A DNA stretch of 64,000 bases from Bacillus sp. PAMC26568. Its GTDB lineage: Bacteria; Bacillota; Bacilli; Bacillales; Bacillaceae. The position numbers and the translations under genes were made by a program. The stretch is from NCBI RefSeq assembly GCF_014235785.1, contig NZ_CP060137.1:1612001-1676000 (forward strand), in the 5' to 3' direction. Within the stretch, counting starts at the first letter, position 1. Every line of letters starts with the position of its first letter. The notes under the pieces are model-generated. The model was not told the origin of the DNA, searched no databases, and saw only the letters and a program-made list of their open reading frames with translations. Positions 9,601 through 16,456 of this stretch are shown here, piece after piece.

Positions 9601-10508
9601 ACGAGGTTGAAGCACGATTGGAATCAAGAAATGACAAGCTTTCGAATACGGCTACAATGGGACAATTTCTGAGCAGTCATGATGAAGATGGCTTCCTCAT
9701 GGCTCACGCAGGCAACGATGTAAGCAAACAAAAAATAGCAGCTTCTCTGCAAATAACAGCAAAAGGCCAGCCAGTCATTTATTATGGAGAAGAGCTCGGT
9801 CAAACAGGCAAGCATGCAGGTGATATGGATAAAGGCGAATTCAATGAAAATCGCTATAATCTGAATTGGGCAGATACTGAGAATAATGATTTATTAGTTC
9901 ATTATCAAAAATTGCTTAACATCCGCAAAGATTTTTCAAAAGTGTTTTCAAAAGGAACACGTGAAAAAACGGCAGGCAGCAATGAAGATGGATACCTGGT
10001 TTTCTCACGGGAATACAATGATCATGCTGTTTTAGTAGGTATTAATACAACTGAAGAAAAGCAGCAGGTTATTCTTGACGTACCATTCGAGAAATCTGAT
10101 AAGGTTATTGATTTATATAGCGGAAAGGAATATAACGTCTCGAATGAACAGCAAGTAACAGTTGATCTGCCAGGCCGTGAACAAGGAGGTACTTTTATTC
10201 TTGCACTTGAAAACGATTCTGTTACACCACCTGGCGGGGAAGTACCTGGAGATGGCAACGGCGGAGATCCAGCTGACAATGACGGAGGGAATCCAGAGGG
10301 GACAGATAGCGGAACTGATGATCGTGGTTCAGAGAATCCGGATTATAACATGAATCCAGCATCAGACAATAGGAATGGCAGAGACTCATCAAGTACTGAA
10401 AATAGCCTGCCAGATACTGCAACGAACTCCTATTCTATCTTGCTGATTGGATTGGCAATAGGTGCTTTAGGAATTGTATGGTACCGCAGATTGCGCACTA
10501 AAACTTAA
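3672..10508 (+). CDS. Cell-wall-anchored bifunctional amylopullulanase (type I pullulanase plus alpha-amylase)
   Basis: This encodes 2278 residues, with GGGGGAAAAGGG before the ATG. A signal peptide covers about residues 1-33. It is followed by a DOMON-like module (about 35-245), an Ig-like domain (250-355), a CBM41-type starch-binding module (357-455), a CBM48-type domain (about 555-640) and a GH13 pullulanase barrel (about 650-1220). The pullulanase has NWGYDPQNY, nucleophile Asp877 in GFRFD, acid/base Glu907 in YGEPW and Asp991 in TAHDN. Two Big_2 domains (1228-1395) and a second CBM41-like module (1398-1500) lead to a GH13 alpha-amylase (about 1700-2120) with Asp1909, Glu1938 and Asp2004. 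The tail is a Gly/Asp/Asn-rich linker, then LPDTA at 2246, a membrane helix and RRLRTKT, a sortase signal. The enzyme should cut alpha-1,6 and alpha-1,4 bonds of starch or pullulan at the cell surface. Its expression is probably catabolite-repressed through the upstream operators. Confidence 0.95.
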   Translation: MRRSQKKWTAMFLIWLLLFSGMTSTWPVISEAAETGITVDGSKEDWKETQSLSSSAAAGYEGFQLGDVYLKNDSQYLYYWVDAKNIPNWGENGMYLNLALNVNDIDSKVEENPWGAPFHFGGMDEKPQFHIVSRIKNDNEMNGAALYSSSDLSIPILSTWDGAEAAEFAVDRTQGFEGKIPLSELGLKNDDTLKAIAVLSGNNAAEHGAFDVSPEADGNATAKSWNEKDNPNVQSAYSSEYKVSGIDQAAKLNLISSSPANGEKNVKTASPITLTYNESIQLAQPDLIELKDSEGQAVKSEIKANGTQVTVKPEALQTAQSYILSVPKQAILGEVSKTSLDKDLSVSFETNSESLYTFKINYFRFDGKQNEWDMWIWEDGKDGKEYDFNRTADGFASASQEFSSSKINVITRPGSWASQEMQRTISVPDGKKEVEAWIVEGVETVYYSKEEANISERVQTAMMDSADTITVTTTHPVEDSEIDTFRVTNNESKKELKANVKKVRDNQVLLTIENPEDVDVTKPYEVRSDHFAPAQVTMRKILDDKKYYYNGRDLGLTYQSSKSTFKLWAPTAEKVSVALFDDAGTYNEAGLVEDHTNGSERKMDRSDNGVWSKEITGDLNGQFYMFKVEFADGKINYVADPYSVAVGANGQRSAILSLDKTDPVKWNQSSKPVHIEPTDAILYELHVRDFSIAENSGMKNKGKFKAFTETGTTDNNGNNTGIDHLKDLGVTHVHLLPSYDFKTVNELTVDDPNSKNPKFNWGYDPQNYNVPEGSYSTDPQDPAVRVKEFKEMVQSMHDQGIRVVMDVVYNHTFDVPNGPFDKIVPGYYYRTTDTGKLANGSGVGNEIASERPMVRKYIKDSVRYWAEEYNVDGFRFDLMGLIDTPTMEQITKELHEQVDPSILVYGEPWQAGGSPLPENQQTVKGSQKDKHFAVFNDNLRGAIKGGSDDASKGFATGETGKEADLLKGVYGAINDFTNSPTETINYVTAHDNLNMWDKVIKTQGLEDQEGFVEIKDGILQGEDAVKYSSVEEAVAAASPHHAVDKNYVMENETVKRSLLANGIALTSQGIPFIHAGDELLRTKFGDHNSYKSPDAINQIRWADKKEYEEVFDYYKGLIEMRKTHPAFRMSTKEAAEKNIEVFKQDGNIVAYKLKNHANGDSWNNIVVIYNGNNEAKKVTLPDDVKWNVAVDHKDAGTKSLRTIDKAEAEIQPLSMMVLFDEEKTYTPVVESIDVTPKELGLEPGSTRVIRAIAKDQNGNPSTEKIFWSAKNDKIATVNQAGKITALKKGKTEITAAIGDVKATIHVTVADLIPSSITLTGADSIFEGFTSQMTALVKDQFGQSISQADVKWNTSDASVASVNSNGEVRALKQGKATITAQAGDVKAQLELTVKKYEKRYIQFTYSREGNDYTDWNIWTWQTGLEDGEKRFTKENDKGAISTFEIGPDASRIGFVLRKGQDWAEKDPYDQDRYIEADPVQTFTKVFVESGKGEFHTVPAVKGPVISDGKATFFYRDQELFENNAMHRIEAVKLRIDGNLYDMEYDQKNEYFKHTFDIPKEGKYEYTYLVTKDGVTTEVKDPYFEKSFIEYIVPKVKMDASVYPNEIQSNQNAVLSLKIASERDGIKFTSLYADASSIGGSKELQIDPQLNEITLSVKDSVTAGEKEIPVTAVDEFGNKHTTTAKVTVKTRVSSDEGDFDWDEARIYFMLTDRFFDGDTSNNDPNDENYNQKHPETYHGGDFKGITNKLDYLEGLGINTIWITPIVDNIDWDLRHNKDGNQYGYHGYWAKDFTKIDEHLGKIKDFNELIDKAHERNIKVMVDVVLNHTGYGLKENDANNDGIPNFPTEEDRSRFKGMLRDGGTDVIKGELAGLPDLKTEDSEVRKKIIEWQTKWAAHKTDTGQSIDYFRVDTVKHVEETTWKAFKNELTKVNPNFKMIGEYYGAGIDNTGGYLNSGQMDSLLDFNFKYDARDFINGNIDEVEARLESRNDKLSNTATMGQFLSSHDEDGFLMAHAGNDVSKQKIAASLQITAKGQPVIYYGEELGQTGKHAGDMDKGEFNENRYNLNWADTENNDLLVHYQKLLNIRKDFSKVFSKGTREKTAGSNEDGYLVFSREYNDHAVLVGINTTEEKQQVILDVPFEKSDKVIDLYSGKEYNVSNEQQVTVDLPGREQGGTFILALENDSVTPPGGEVPGDGNGGDPADNDGGNPEGTDSGTDDRGSENPDYNMNPASDNRNGRDSSSTENSLPDTATNSYSILLIGLAIGALGIVWYRRLRTKT

Positions 10509-10548
10509 AAGTGAAGCCTCTTCTTAATTGAAGGGGCTTCACTTCTTT
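10509..10548 (+). terminator. Rho-independent terminator of the amylopullulanase gene
   Basis: AAGTGAAGCC (10509-10518) pairs with GGCTTCACTT (10535-10544), with the stem continuing into CTTC/GAAG. It begins immediately after the stop codon, and a short T-rich tail follows. Confidence 0.85.
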
Positions 10549-10569
10549 AATAGAAGGAGATCCAAAGCT

Positions 10570-10707
10570 ATGATTTATTAAAGTTTTAATGATTTTGGAA
10601 TGCTGGTTGAGAGAAGCCGAGAAGAATGGGGTGAAAAATTCAGTGAAGCAAAAATCACTTATAACCTAAAAATTGATAAAACGGATTTTGGCACAAAGGC
10701 TCTTTAA
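10570..10707 (+). pseudogene. Possible remnant of a small ORF with an early stop
   Basis: AGAAGGAGATCC precedes an ATG at 10570. The frame stops at codon 4 (TAA) but is then open for 41 codons to 10705-10707, with a protein-like composition (for example GMLVERSREEWGEKFSEAK). The good ribosome-binding site, early stop and continuing frame suggest a decayed gene. I do not recognise the family, and chance cannot be excluded for so short a frame. Confidence 0.3.
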
Positions 10708-10751
10708 AATGAAACACAGAAACCAATATCTCCCTCTATTTCAAAACCTTA

Positions 10752-10780
10752 TTAACAAACACAAATAATACCTATATAAT
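10752..10780 (+). promoter_or_regulatory. SigA-type promoter of ypiF
   Basis: TTAACA (10752-10757), a 17-bp spacer and TATAAT (10775-10780) lie 33 bp before the ypiF start codon. A perfect 12-bp inverted repeat, CTCCCTCTATTT (10730-10741) with 10792-10803, flanks the promoter. The right arm contains the ypiF ribosome-binding site. Confidence 0.75.
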
Positions 10781-10812
10781 TATTACATAATAAATAGAGG
10801 GAGCTGTAAGTC

Positions 10813-11268
10813 ATGAAATGGACATCAGAAGACACAAGCATGTATCTTCAGTCAAAGGAATATGTAGATACCGCCATCATCCCGCTTGTCCAAATAGGAT
10901 TTGGAAATAACGTGAAATCTTTGGCTGAAGAAGGGGAGTATACTGCGCTGATCACAGAAGATCTTGAACGTCAGCTTAAGGGAAGGGTCTTTTTATTTCC
11001 AGCCTGCACGTACATTTCAGGGCAAATGACAGATGGAGTAAAAACAATTCAACAATGGTACCATGAAGTAAAGGACAATTTCAAACATATTTTTTTCATT
11101 ACAAGTGATGATTTGTGGCGAAATGTGGAAGAATTACATAAAGACATGGTGATCTATCTTCCGGCTATTCCATTGGAACATATGGACGAGTCCCTTAAAA
11201 GAAAAATGATTGAGGATCAAGTGAGCCAAATTTTGAACATTTTCTTACAATCTTGGAAGGCCTCATAA
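10813..11268 (+). CDS. ypiF: DUF2487 family protein YpiF
   Basis: This encodes 151 residues from ATG, with GAGGGAG as ribosome-binding site. It is a soluble protein without signal peptide. Blocks MKWTSEDTSMYLQSKEYVD, LFPACTYI and DMVIYLPAIPLEHM fit the YpiF family (DUF2487), which in Bacilli lies directly upstream of qcrABC. Its role is unknown; the gene neighbourhood suggests a link to cytochrome bc assembly or regulation, but this is only inference. It has its own promoter here, and qcrA has another one downstream. Confidence 0.88.
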   Translation: MKWTSEDTSMYLQSKEYVDTAIIPLVQIGFGNNVKSLAEEGEYTALITEDLERQLKGRVFLFPACTYISGQMTDGVKTIQQWYHEVKDNFKHIFFITSDDLWRNVEELHKDMVIYLPAIPLEHMDESLKRKMIEDQVSQILNIFLQSWKAS

Positions 11269-11306
11269 AAACCCTTACATTTTTATTGTTCCAAAAAAGG
11301 ATAATA

Positions 11307-11335
11307 TTGACCTTACTGGAAGATTGATATATCAT
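11307..11335 (+). promoter_or_regulatory. SigA-type promoter of qcrABC
   Basis: TTGACC (11307-11312), a 17-bp spacer and TATCAT (11330-11335) precede qcrA by about 75 bp. The leader contains no open frame. Confidence 0.65.
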
Positions 11336-11409
11336 GAGATTGTCCTAGTTTTATATGGTTATATCGTATGTCCGAACGGACTTCAGCTTAAGATAGAGGG
11401 GGGAAAATG

Positions 11410-11919
11410 ATGAGCGAGAAAAAACATCGGGTTTCAAGACGACAATTTCTCAACTATACGCTGACAGGTGTAGGCGGTTTCATGGCTGCGGGTATGCTAA
11501 TGCCAATGGTTCGCTTTGCGCTCGACCCTGTACTTGGCAAGGTTGAAGAGCAAGATCTTGTACAGGTTGTAAAAGTAGACGAAATTACTGAAGAACCTCA
11601 ACGTTTTAATTTTAAAATTAAACAAGTTGATGCTTGGCACAAGTCTGAAGAACCACGAGCTGCATGGGTTTTTAAAAATGACAAAGGGGATATAGTGGCT
11701 CTGTCGCCTGTATGTAAACATTTAGGATGCACGGTTAACTGGAACAGTGATCCGGCTAATCCTAACCAATTTTTCTGTCCCTGCCACTATGGAAGATATG
11801 AAAAAGACGGAACAAATGTACCTGGTACACCGCCGCTTGCACCACTTGATGTGTTCGTAAGTGAAGTGAAAGATGGATTTTTGTATCTTGGTTCAGCGAA
11901 ACCACGAAAGGAGGCGTAA
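11410..11919 (+). CDS. qcrA: Menaquinol:cytochrome c reductase, Rieske iron-sulfur subunit
   Basis: This encodes 169 residues from the second ATG; the run AGAGGGGGGAAA fits this start better than the ATG at 11407. A basic N-terminus with RRQFLNYTLTG resembles a twin-arginine membrane anchor, as expected for a Rieske protein. The cluster ligands lie in CKHLGC and CPCHYG: the first Cys and the His of each box bind 2Fe-2S, and the second Cys of each box forms the stabilising disulfide. It is the electron acceptor from menaquinol on the outer face of the membrane. It is the first gene of qcrABC, three bases before qcrB, in B. subtilis order. Confidence 0.97.
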   Translation: MSEKKHRVSRRQFLNYTLTGVGGFMAAGMLMPMVRFALDPVLGKVEEQDLVQVVKVDEITEEPQRFNFKIKQVDAWHKSEEPRAAWVFKNDKGDIVALSPVCKHLGCTVNWNSDPANPNQFFCPCHYGRYEKDGTNVPGTPPLAPLDVFVSEVKDGFLYLGSAKPRKEA

Positions 11920-11922
11920 TGA

Positions 11923-12597
11923 ATGTTAAACAAGATTTATGACTGGGTTGATGAACGTTTGGATATTACGCCTATGTGGAGAGACATCGCTGACCATGAA
12001 GTGCCGGAACATGTTAATCCTGCGCACCATTTTTCAGCTTTTGTGTATTGCTTTGGCGGACTGACGTTTTTTGTTACTGTTATTCAAGTTCTTTCTGGAA
12101 TGTTTTTAACAATGTATTATGTTCCAGATATTAAAAATGCATGGGAATCTGTTTATTACCTGCAAAATGAAGTCGCTTTCGGACAAATAGTCCGCGGCAT
12201 GCATCACTGGGGAGCGAGTCTTGTTATCGTTATGATGTTCTTACATACATTGCGTGTATTTTTCCAGGGTGCCTATAAAAAACCGCGTGAACTTAACTGG
12301 GTAGTTGGTGTTTTAATTTTCTTCGTTATGTTAGGGTTAGGTTTTACAGGTTATTTATTGCCTTGGGATATGAAAGCGCTATTTGCTACTAAGGTTGGTC
12401 TTCAGATTGCTGAAGCGACACCGCTGATCGGAACTCAAGTGAAAACACTGCTTGCCGGACATCCGGAAATTGTCGGTGCACAGACATTGACGCGATTCTT
12501 TGCTATTCATGTGTTCTTCCTGCCTGCAGCATTATTTGGTTTAATGGGAGCTCACTTCATTATGATTCGTAAGCAGGGTATATCTGGACCTCTATAA
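11923..12597 (+). CDS. qcrB: Menaquinol:cytochrome c reductase, cytochrome b subunit
   Basis: This encodes 224 residues, the same length as in B. subtilis and nearly identical to it by memory (ending RKQGISGPL). It is a short, four-helix cytochrome b6-type subunit. The haem-ligand histidines are visible in RGMHHWGASL with LHTLR and in FFAIHVFFLPA. It oxidises menaquinol and passes electrons to QcrA and QcrC. GAAAGGAGGCG inside the qcrA end is its ribosome-binding site, indicating translational coupling. Confidence 0.98.
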   Translation: MLNKIYDWVDERLDITPMWRDIADHEVPEHVNPAHHFSAFVYCFGGLTFFVTVIQVLSGMFLTMYYVPDIKNAWESVYYLQNEVAFGQIVRGMHHWGASLVIVMMFLHTLRVFFQGAYKKPRELNWVVGVLIFFVMLGLGFTGYLLPWDMKALFATKVGLQIAEATPLIGTQVKTLLAGHPEIVGAQTLTRFFAIHVFFLPAALFGLMGAHFIMIRKQGISGPL

Positions 12598-12671
12598 AAT
12601 AATCAGAAAAACGATTGTCCACAAATGATATGTAATTCATTTGCGGTACTACCAAAGAAGGAGGGGAAATC

Positions 12672-13439
12672 ATGCATCGCGGAAAAGGGATGAAATTTGT
12701 TGGAGATTCACGTGTTCCAGCTGAAAGAAAACCGAATATTCCAAAAGATTATTCTGAATTCCCGGGTAAAACGGAAGCGTTCTGGCCGAACTTCTTATTA
12801 AAAGAATGGCTCGTCGGCGCCGTTTTCCTGATTGGCTATTTATGTTTGACTGTGGCGCATCCATCGCCGCTTGAGCGTGTTGCAGATCCGACTGACACTG
12901 GATATATTCCATTGCCTGACTGGTATTTCTTATTCTTATATCAATTATTGAAATACACATATGCAGCTGGTCCATATACGGTAATTGGTGCATTTATTAT
13001 GCCAGGACTAGCTTTTGGAGCTTTGCTTCTTGCACCGTTTATCGACCGCGGACCTGAGAGAAAACCTTCAAAACGTCCTGTAGCAGTTGGGATGATGCTG
13101 CTGGCTGTTGCAGCTACCATTTTCTTAACATGGGAATCAGTTGCTACACATGACTGGGAAGCAGCTGCAGAACAAGGGAAAATTAAAGCTGAAGCAGAAA
13201 TTGACAAAGAAGCTGAGGGCTACAAAATTTTCACTGAGCAGACTTGTGTTTCCTGTCATGGCGATAACTTAGCAGGTGGTGCTGCAGGACCTTCATTAGT
13301 TGATAATGGACTATCACCAGAAGAAATTGCTAAGATTGCAAAAGAAGGTCAGGGCGGAATGCCGGCTGGGATCTTTAAAGGCACAGATGAAGAATTGAAA
13401 GTGCTTTCTGAATTCGTTTCAACAGTTACTTCAAAATAA
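12672..13439 (+). CDS. qcrC: Menaquinol:cytochrome c reductase, fused subunit IV/cytochrome c
   Basis: This encodes 255 residues, with GAAGGAGGGG upstream of the ATG. The N-terminal part (PLPDWYFLFLYQLLKY and following helices) corresponds to subunit IV of cytochrome b6f. After the last helix (about 137-155) comes an extracellular cytochrome c domain with CVSCH at residues 192-196 and Met in GGMPAG as the likely axial ligand. This b-c fusion is the typical Bacillus form. Third gene of qcrABC; a terminator follows. Confidence 0.97.
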   Translation: MHRGKGMKFVGDSRVPAERKPNIPKDYSEFPGKTEAFWPNFLLKEWLVGAVFLIGYLCLTVAHPSPLERVADPTDTGYIPLPDWYFLFLYQLLKYTYAAGPYTVIGAFIMPGLAFGALLLAPFIDRGPERKPSKRPVAVGMMLLAVAATIFLTWESVATHDWEAAAEQGKIKAEAEIDKEAEGYKIFTEQTCVSCHGDNLAGGAAGPSLVDNGLSPEEIAKIAKEGQGGMPAGIFKGTDEELKVLSEFVSTVTSK

Positions 13440-13442
13440 GTG

Positions 13443-13469
13443 AAAGCTGACAAAACGTCAGCTTTTTTT
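13443..13469 (+). terminator. Rho-independent terminator of qcrABC
   Basis: GCTGAC (13446-13451) pairs with GTCAGC (13457-13462), flanked by A and T runs. Confidence 0.9.
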
Positions 13470-13513
13470 CTGCGTTTAATTACATATTAAAGAATGAAAG
13501 AAGATGAACAGAC

Positions 13514-14107
13514 ATGAAGTGGTTTCAGTATTTGCTCGTAAAACAGCCTTTTTTATTTCTCATGTTCACGGTAAACCTATTCGGAACCATTTACGGATAT
13601 TACTGGTATCGGTATCAGCTGTTTGAAACACCGGCCATCTTCCTCCCGTTTGTTCCGGACAGTCCAACTGCAAGCTTGTTTTTTACCATTGTCATGCTTG
13701 CATTTTTATTTGAGAAAAACCTTCCGCTGATTGAAGCACTTGCTATTATTACTCTTTTTAAATACGGAATTTGGGCAGTCGTCATGAATCTCCTTGTATT
13801 AAAAGAGACAGGAGTTCTCGATCCTGTCGGCTATATGCTGATCTTGTCCCATCTCGGAATGGCAGTGCAGGGTTTATTGTATGCTCCTTATTACAGATTT
13901 AAAGTCTGGCATTTAGTTGTTGCTGCAATCTGGACACTCCATAACGAAATCATTGATTACGTATTTGGAATGATGCCTAAATACAGCGTGCTGATGGACT
14001 ACTTGCCTGAAATCGGATATTTTACGTTTTGGCTAAGCTTGTTCTCCATTTTTCTTGCCTATTATTTTGTCGTTCGAAAGAATTCTTTAAAATTGAATCT
14101 CGTTTAA
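13514..14107 (+). CDS. ypjA: DUF1405 membrane protein YpjA
   Basis: This encodes 197 residues with about six hydrophobic segments, beginning MKWFQYLLVKQPFLFLMF and ending in a short basic tail. It belongs by sequence and position (between qcrC and ypjB) to the YpjA family, DUF1405. It is an integral membrane protein of unknown role; no catalytic motif stands out. GAAAGAAGATG about ten bases upstream is a modest ribosome-binding site. Confidence 0.88.
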   Translation: MKWFQYLLVKQPFLFLMFTVNLFGTIYGYYWYRYQLFETPAIFLPFVPDSPTASLFFTIVMLAFLFEKNLPLIEALAIITLFKYGIWAVVMNLLVLKETGVLDPVGYMLILSHLGMAVQGLLYAPYYRFKVWHLVVAAIWTLHNEIIDYVFGMMPKYSVLMDYLPEIGYFTFWLSLFSIFLAYYFVVRKNSLKLNLV

Positions 14108-14112
14108 TTTTG

Positions 14113-14153
14113 GACCACCTTTGATTTTTTATGAATCGCTTAAAAAGGTGGTC
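14113..14153. repeat. Inverted repeat after ypjA, possible weak terminator
   Basis: GACCACCTTT (14113-14122) pairs perfectly with AAAGGTGGTC (14144-14153) around a 21-base loop. No T run follows, so it may be a transcript-stabilising hairpin rather than a true terminator. Confidence 0.6.
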
Positions 14154-14207
14154 TAACCTTGTCCACTTTTTCATACTTTTTTATTAGAAGTTTTGGGAGG
14201 GACAAGG

Positions 14208-15017
14208 ATGAAAAAAACAATGATCGCAATCGCAGTTTCCATTTTGATGATCTTCACATATCCAGCATTATTTTATGCAGATCACCATGAAGGGCACAGC
14301 GGTTCGTGGGAAGATTTGAACAAACTCTCCGATACAGCTCTTCAGCTCTCAAAACAAAGCCGTTTTGAGGAATCGATTCAGCTGGTCGAATATTTTTCAA
14401 GAGAGTTTGAAGAGATGACTAAAGATAATGAAAGTATTTCCGCAGCACAAATCCGCACGATATCTTCATCGCAGCATACTGCACTGGATACTCTGCAAGA
14501 AAAAAACAATACACCGGATGAAAAGGTCAGATCGCTTATCCAGCTTAGACTTGTCGTCGATGCTATGGTATCAGAACACCAGCCTTTATGGGTTTCAATG
14601 GAAGACCCGATCATGACCGTTTTTGCCAATTTGATAGGTGATGTAGAAAAAAAAGATAATCAATCTTTTGAACAGGATTGGAGCGAGTTTGTGTCTCTCT
14701 ACGAAATGATCTATCCGAGTATTATGATGGACACCGACACAAAACAGGTGCAGCGCATAGATGCTCACATATCAGTTGTTGAGGATTCAGTTTTCAAGCA
14801 AATTCCCTTAGAGTCTAAAGTAAATCAGCTATCACTGATGGAAGAAGAATTGCAGAACTTATTTGACAGAATAAAAGAAGATGAGGCTGATCCATCTTTG
14901 CTATGGGTGATGATCTCAACGGGAAGTATCATCTTGTTATCGCTATCTTATACTGGATGGCGCAAATTTAAAGGTGAAAAAGAAAAAGCGAATCGGGAAC
15001 GGGATATGAACAAATAA
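14208..15017 (+). CDS. ypjB: Sporulation protein YpjB
   Basis: This encodes 269 residues from the ATG at 14208, preceded by GGGAGGGACAAGG; an upstream in-frame TTG is ignored. A signal peptide or anchor (KKTMIAIAVSILMIFTYPALF) is followed by a long extracytoplasmic helical domain. A C-terminal membrane helix (about 240-256) is followed by a basic tail. This architecture and the position after ypjA match YpjB, annotated in Bacillus as a sporulation protein of unknown mechanism. The length is close to the 264 residues in B. subtilis. Confidence 0.86.
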   Translation: MKKTMIAIAVSILMIFTYPALFYADHHEGHSGSWEDLNKLSDTALQLSKQSRFEESIQLVEYFSREFEEMTKDNESISAAQIRTISSSQHTALDTLQEKNNTPDEKVRSLIQLRLVVDAMVSEHQPLWVSMEDPIMTVFANLIGDVEKKDNQSFEQDWSEFVSLYEMIYPSIMMDTDTKQVQRIDAHISVVEDSVFKQIPLESKVNQLSLMEEELQNLFDRIKEDEADPSLLWVMISTGSIILLSLSYTGWRKFKGEKEKANRERDMNK

Positions 15018-15029
15018 AAAAGCGGAAAC

Positions 15030-15056
15030 ACCATTGTCAGAGAATTAGGTGCTGGA
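15030..15056 (-). repeat. Short remnant of the dispersed intergenic repeat
   Basis: On the minus strand this reads TTGGTGTCCAGCACCTAA, matching the start of repeat copies 1 and 2 (CATTGGTGTCCAG). Only about 30 bases are recognisable. Confidence 0.45.
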
Positions 15057-15067
15057 CACCAATATAA

Positions 15068-15093
15068 AAAAGAGCCTTCAAAAGAGGCTCTTT
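15068..15093 (-). terminator. Terminator of ypjC
   Basis: AAAGAGCC and GGCTCTTT form the stem, with a T run on the minus strand. It overlaps the ypjC stop codon and also lies at the end of the convergent ypjB transcript. Confidence 0.85.
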
Positions 15094-15964
15094 ATCGTTG
15101 TATCGGGTTTTTATCTGCATCCAAAGTAAAACCCTCGCCAAGTACATCGTGAACATCGCTTACGGCGACGAAAGCGTGGGGATCAATAGAAGTTATGACC
15201 ATCTTCAACCGGACAATTTCATTTTTATCAACAACACAATATAAAACATCGATGTCCATTTTAGTAAAAGATCCCTGCCCTTTTAAAACAGTGACGCCCC
15301 TGTCCATTTCCTGTATGATTTTATCTGCAATTTCAGCGTTCCGACCAGAAATAATAGTAGCGCCTTTAGCAGCATAAGCACCTTCCTGCATAAAGTCAAT
15401 TACTCTTGCTGCAATAAACACAGCAACCAGTGTATACATCGCTTCTTTATAGGATAAATAGGTGACAAGAGAAAGAGCGATGACGATGAAGTCAAACATG
15501 AACATTGTTTTTCCCATGCTGACGCCTTTATACTTATGTACAAGCCGGGCGATGATATCGACTCCGCCGGTAGTTCCGCCGTATCTAAAGATAATTCCAA
15601 GACCTGCACCAATAAATACTCCTGCAAATAAAGCAGCTAATGTCAGATCATCTTTCAGGGGCATCACAATCTGATATCTCTGAAACAGCCATAAAAAGAC
15701 TGAAAGGGATACGGTTCCAATAATTGTATAAATAAAGGTTGTCCGTCCAAGCAGCTTCCAGCCGATAAAAAAGATCGGAATGTTGAGTACAAGATTTGAT
15801 ATGGAAGGATCAATCTTGAAAATAAAAAATAAAAGCAGTGTAATTCCTGTAAAACCGCCTTCAGCCAAGTTGTTCTGCATGTTAAAATGTACTAGTCCGA
15901 AAGCGAATATAGCTGAACCAAGTAAAATAAATAAAATATTTTTTATTTTTAGATGAAAGAACAT
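15092..15964 (-). CDS. ypjC: YitT-family membrane protein YpjC
   Basis: This encodes 290 residues, the size of B. subtilis YpjC, using the ATG at 15964 with AGAAGGAGA upstream. A longer frame starting at 16045 exists but lacks such a site. Five or six membrane helices in the first 200 residues include GGFTGITLLL and RYGGTTGGVDIIARL, typical of the YitT family. A cytoplasmic C-terminal DUF2179 domain follows (about 210-285, with HDVLGEGF near the end). It is on the minus strand, convergent with ypjB and divergent from ypjD. The transported substrate, if any, is unknown. Confidence 0.92.
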   Translation of the reverse strand: MFFHLKIKNILFILLGSAIFAFGLVHFNMQNNLAEGGFTGITLLLFFIFKIDPSISNLVLNIPIFFIGWKLLGRTTFIYTIIGTVSLSVFLWLFQRYQIVMPLKDDLTLAALFAGVFIGAGLGIIFRYGGTTGGVDIIARLVHKYKGVSMGKTMFMFDFIVIALSLVTYLSYKEAMYTLVAVFIAARVIDFMQEGAYAAKGATIISGRNAEIADKIIQEMDRGVTVLKGQGSFTKMDIDVLYCVVDKNEIVRLKMVITSIDPHAFVAVSDVHDVLGEGFTLDADKNPIQR

Positions 15965-16113
15965 TCTGTATCTCCTTCTCTGACTAGTCTTAGCGATAAT
16001 ATTATAGATGATGGAAACAAAAGGTGCAATGACAGTCAGTGACAATGCTTAAAAATTTGTCAAAAAGGCTTAGATTGGCTAACATGGAAAGGAATAAGAA
16101 GAGGTGAACAATC

Positions 16114-16443
16114 ATGAGTGATAAAACAATGAAAGATCTTCAAAAAGAAGTTGATGTTTATATCAGCCAGTTTAAAGAAGGCTATTTCAGCCCGCTTGCG
16201 ATGATGGCAAGGATGACTGAAGAAATGGGCGAGCTCGCCCGTGAAATTAATCATACATATGGTGAAAAACCGAAAAAGCAGTCAGAACAGGAAAAGAAGA
16301 TTGAGGAAGAGGCGGGTGACATTTTATTTGTGTTAATTTGCCTAGCTAATTCCCTGAATATTGATTTAGAAGAAGCACATAACCTTGTAATGAAAAAATT
16401 TAATACGAGAGATAAAGACCGCTGGACAAAAATAGATTCTTAA
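16114..16443 (+). CDS. ypjD: MazG-family nucleotide pyrophosphohydrolase YpjD
   Basis: This encodes 109 residues with AAGAGGTGAAC upstream. [10 protein letters not shown] and, further on, [16 protein letters not shown] form the EExxE...ExxD metal site of all-alpha NTP pyrophosphatases (MazG family). It probably hydrolyses non-canonical or excess nucleoside triphosphates. It starts the compact run ypjD-dapB-mgsA-bshB1-bshA-cca-birA, with 13 bases to dapB, as in B. subtilis. Confidence 0.93.
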   Translation: MSDKTMKDLQKEVDVYISQFKEGYFSPLAMMARMTEEMGELAREINHTYGEKPKKQSEQEKKIEEEAGDILFVLICLANSLNIDLEEAHNLVMKKFNTRDKDRWTKIDS

Positions 16444-16456
16444 GGAGAAAGAAACC

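Noticed and set aside
15965..16045. 27-residue N-terminal extension of ypjC
   Set aside because: The ATG at 15964 has AGAAGGAGA upstream and gives exactly the family length of 290 residues.
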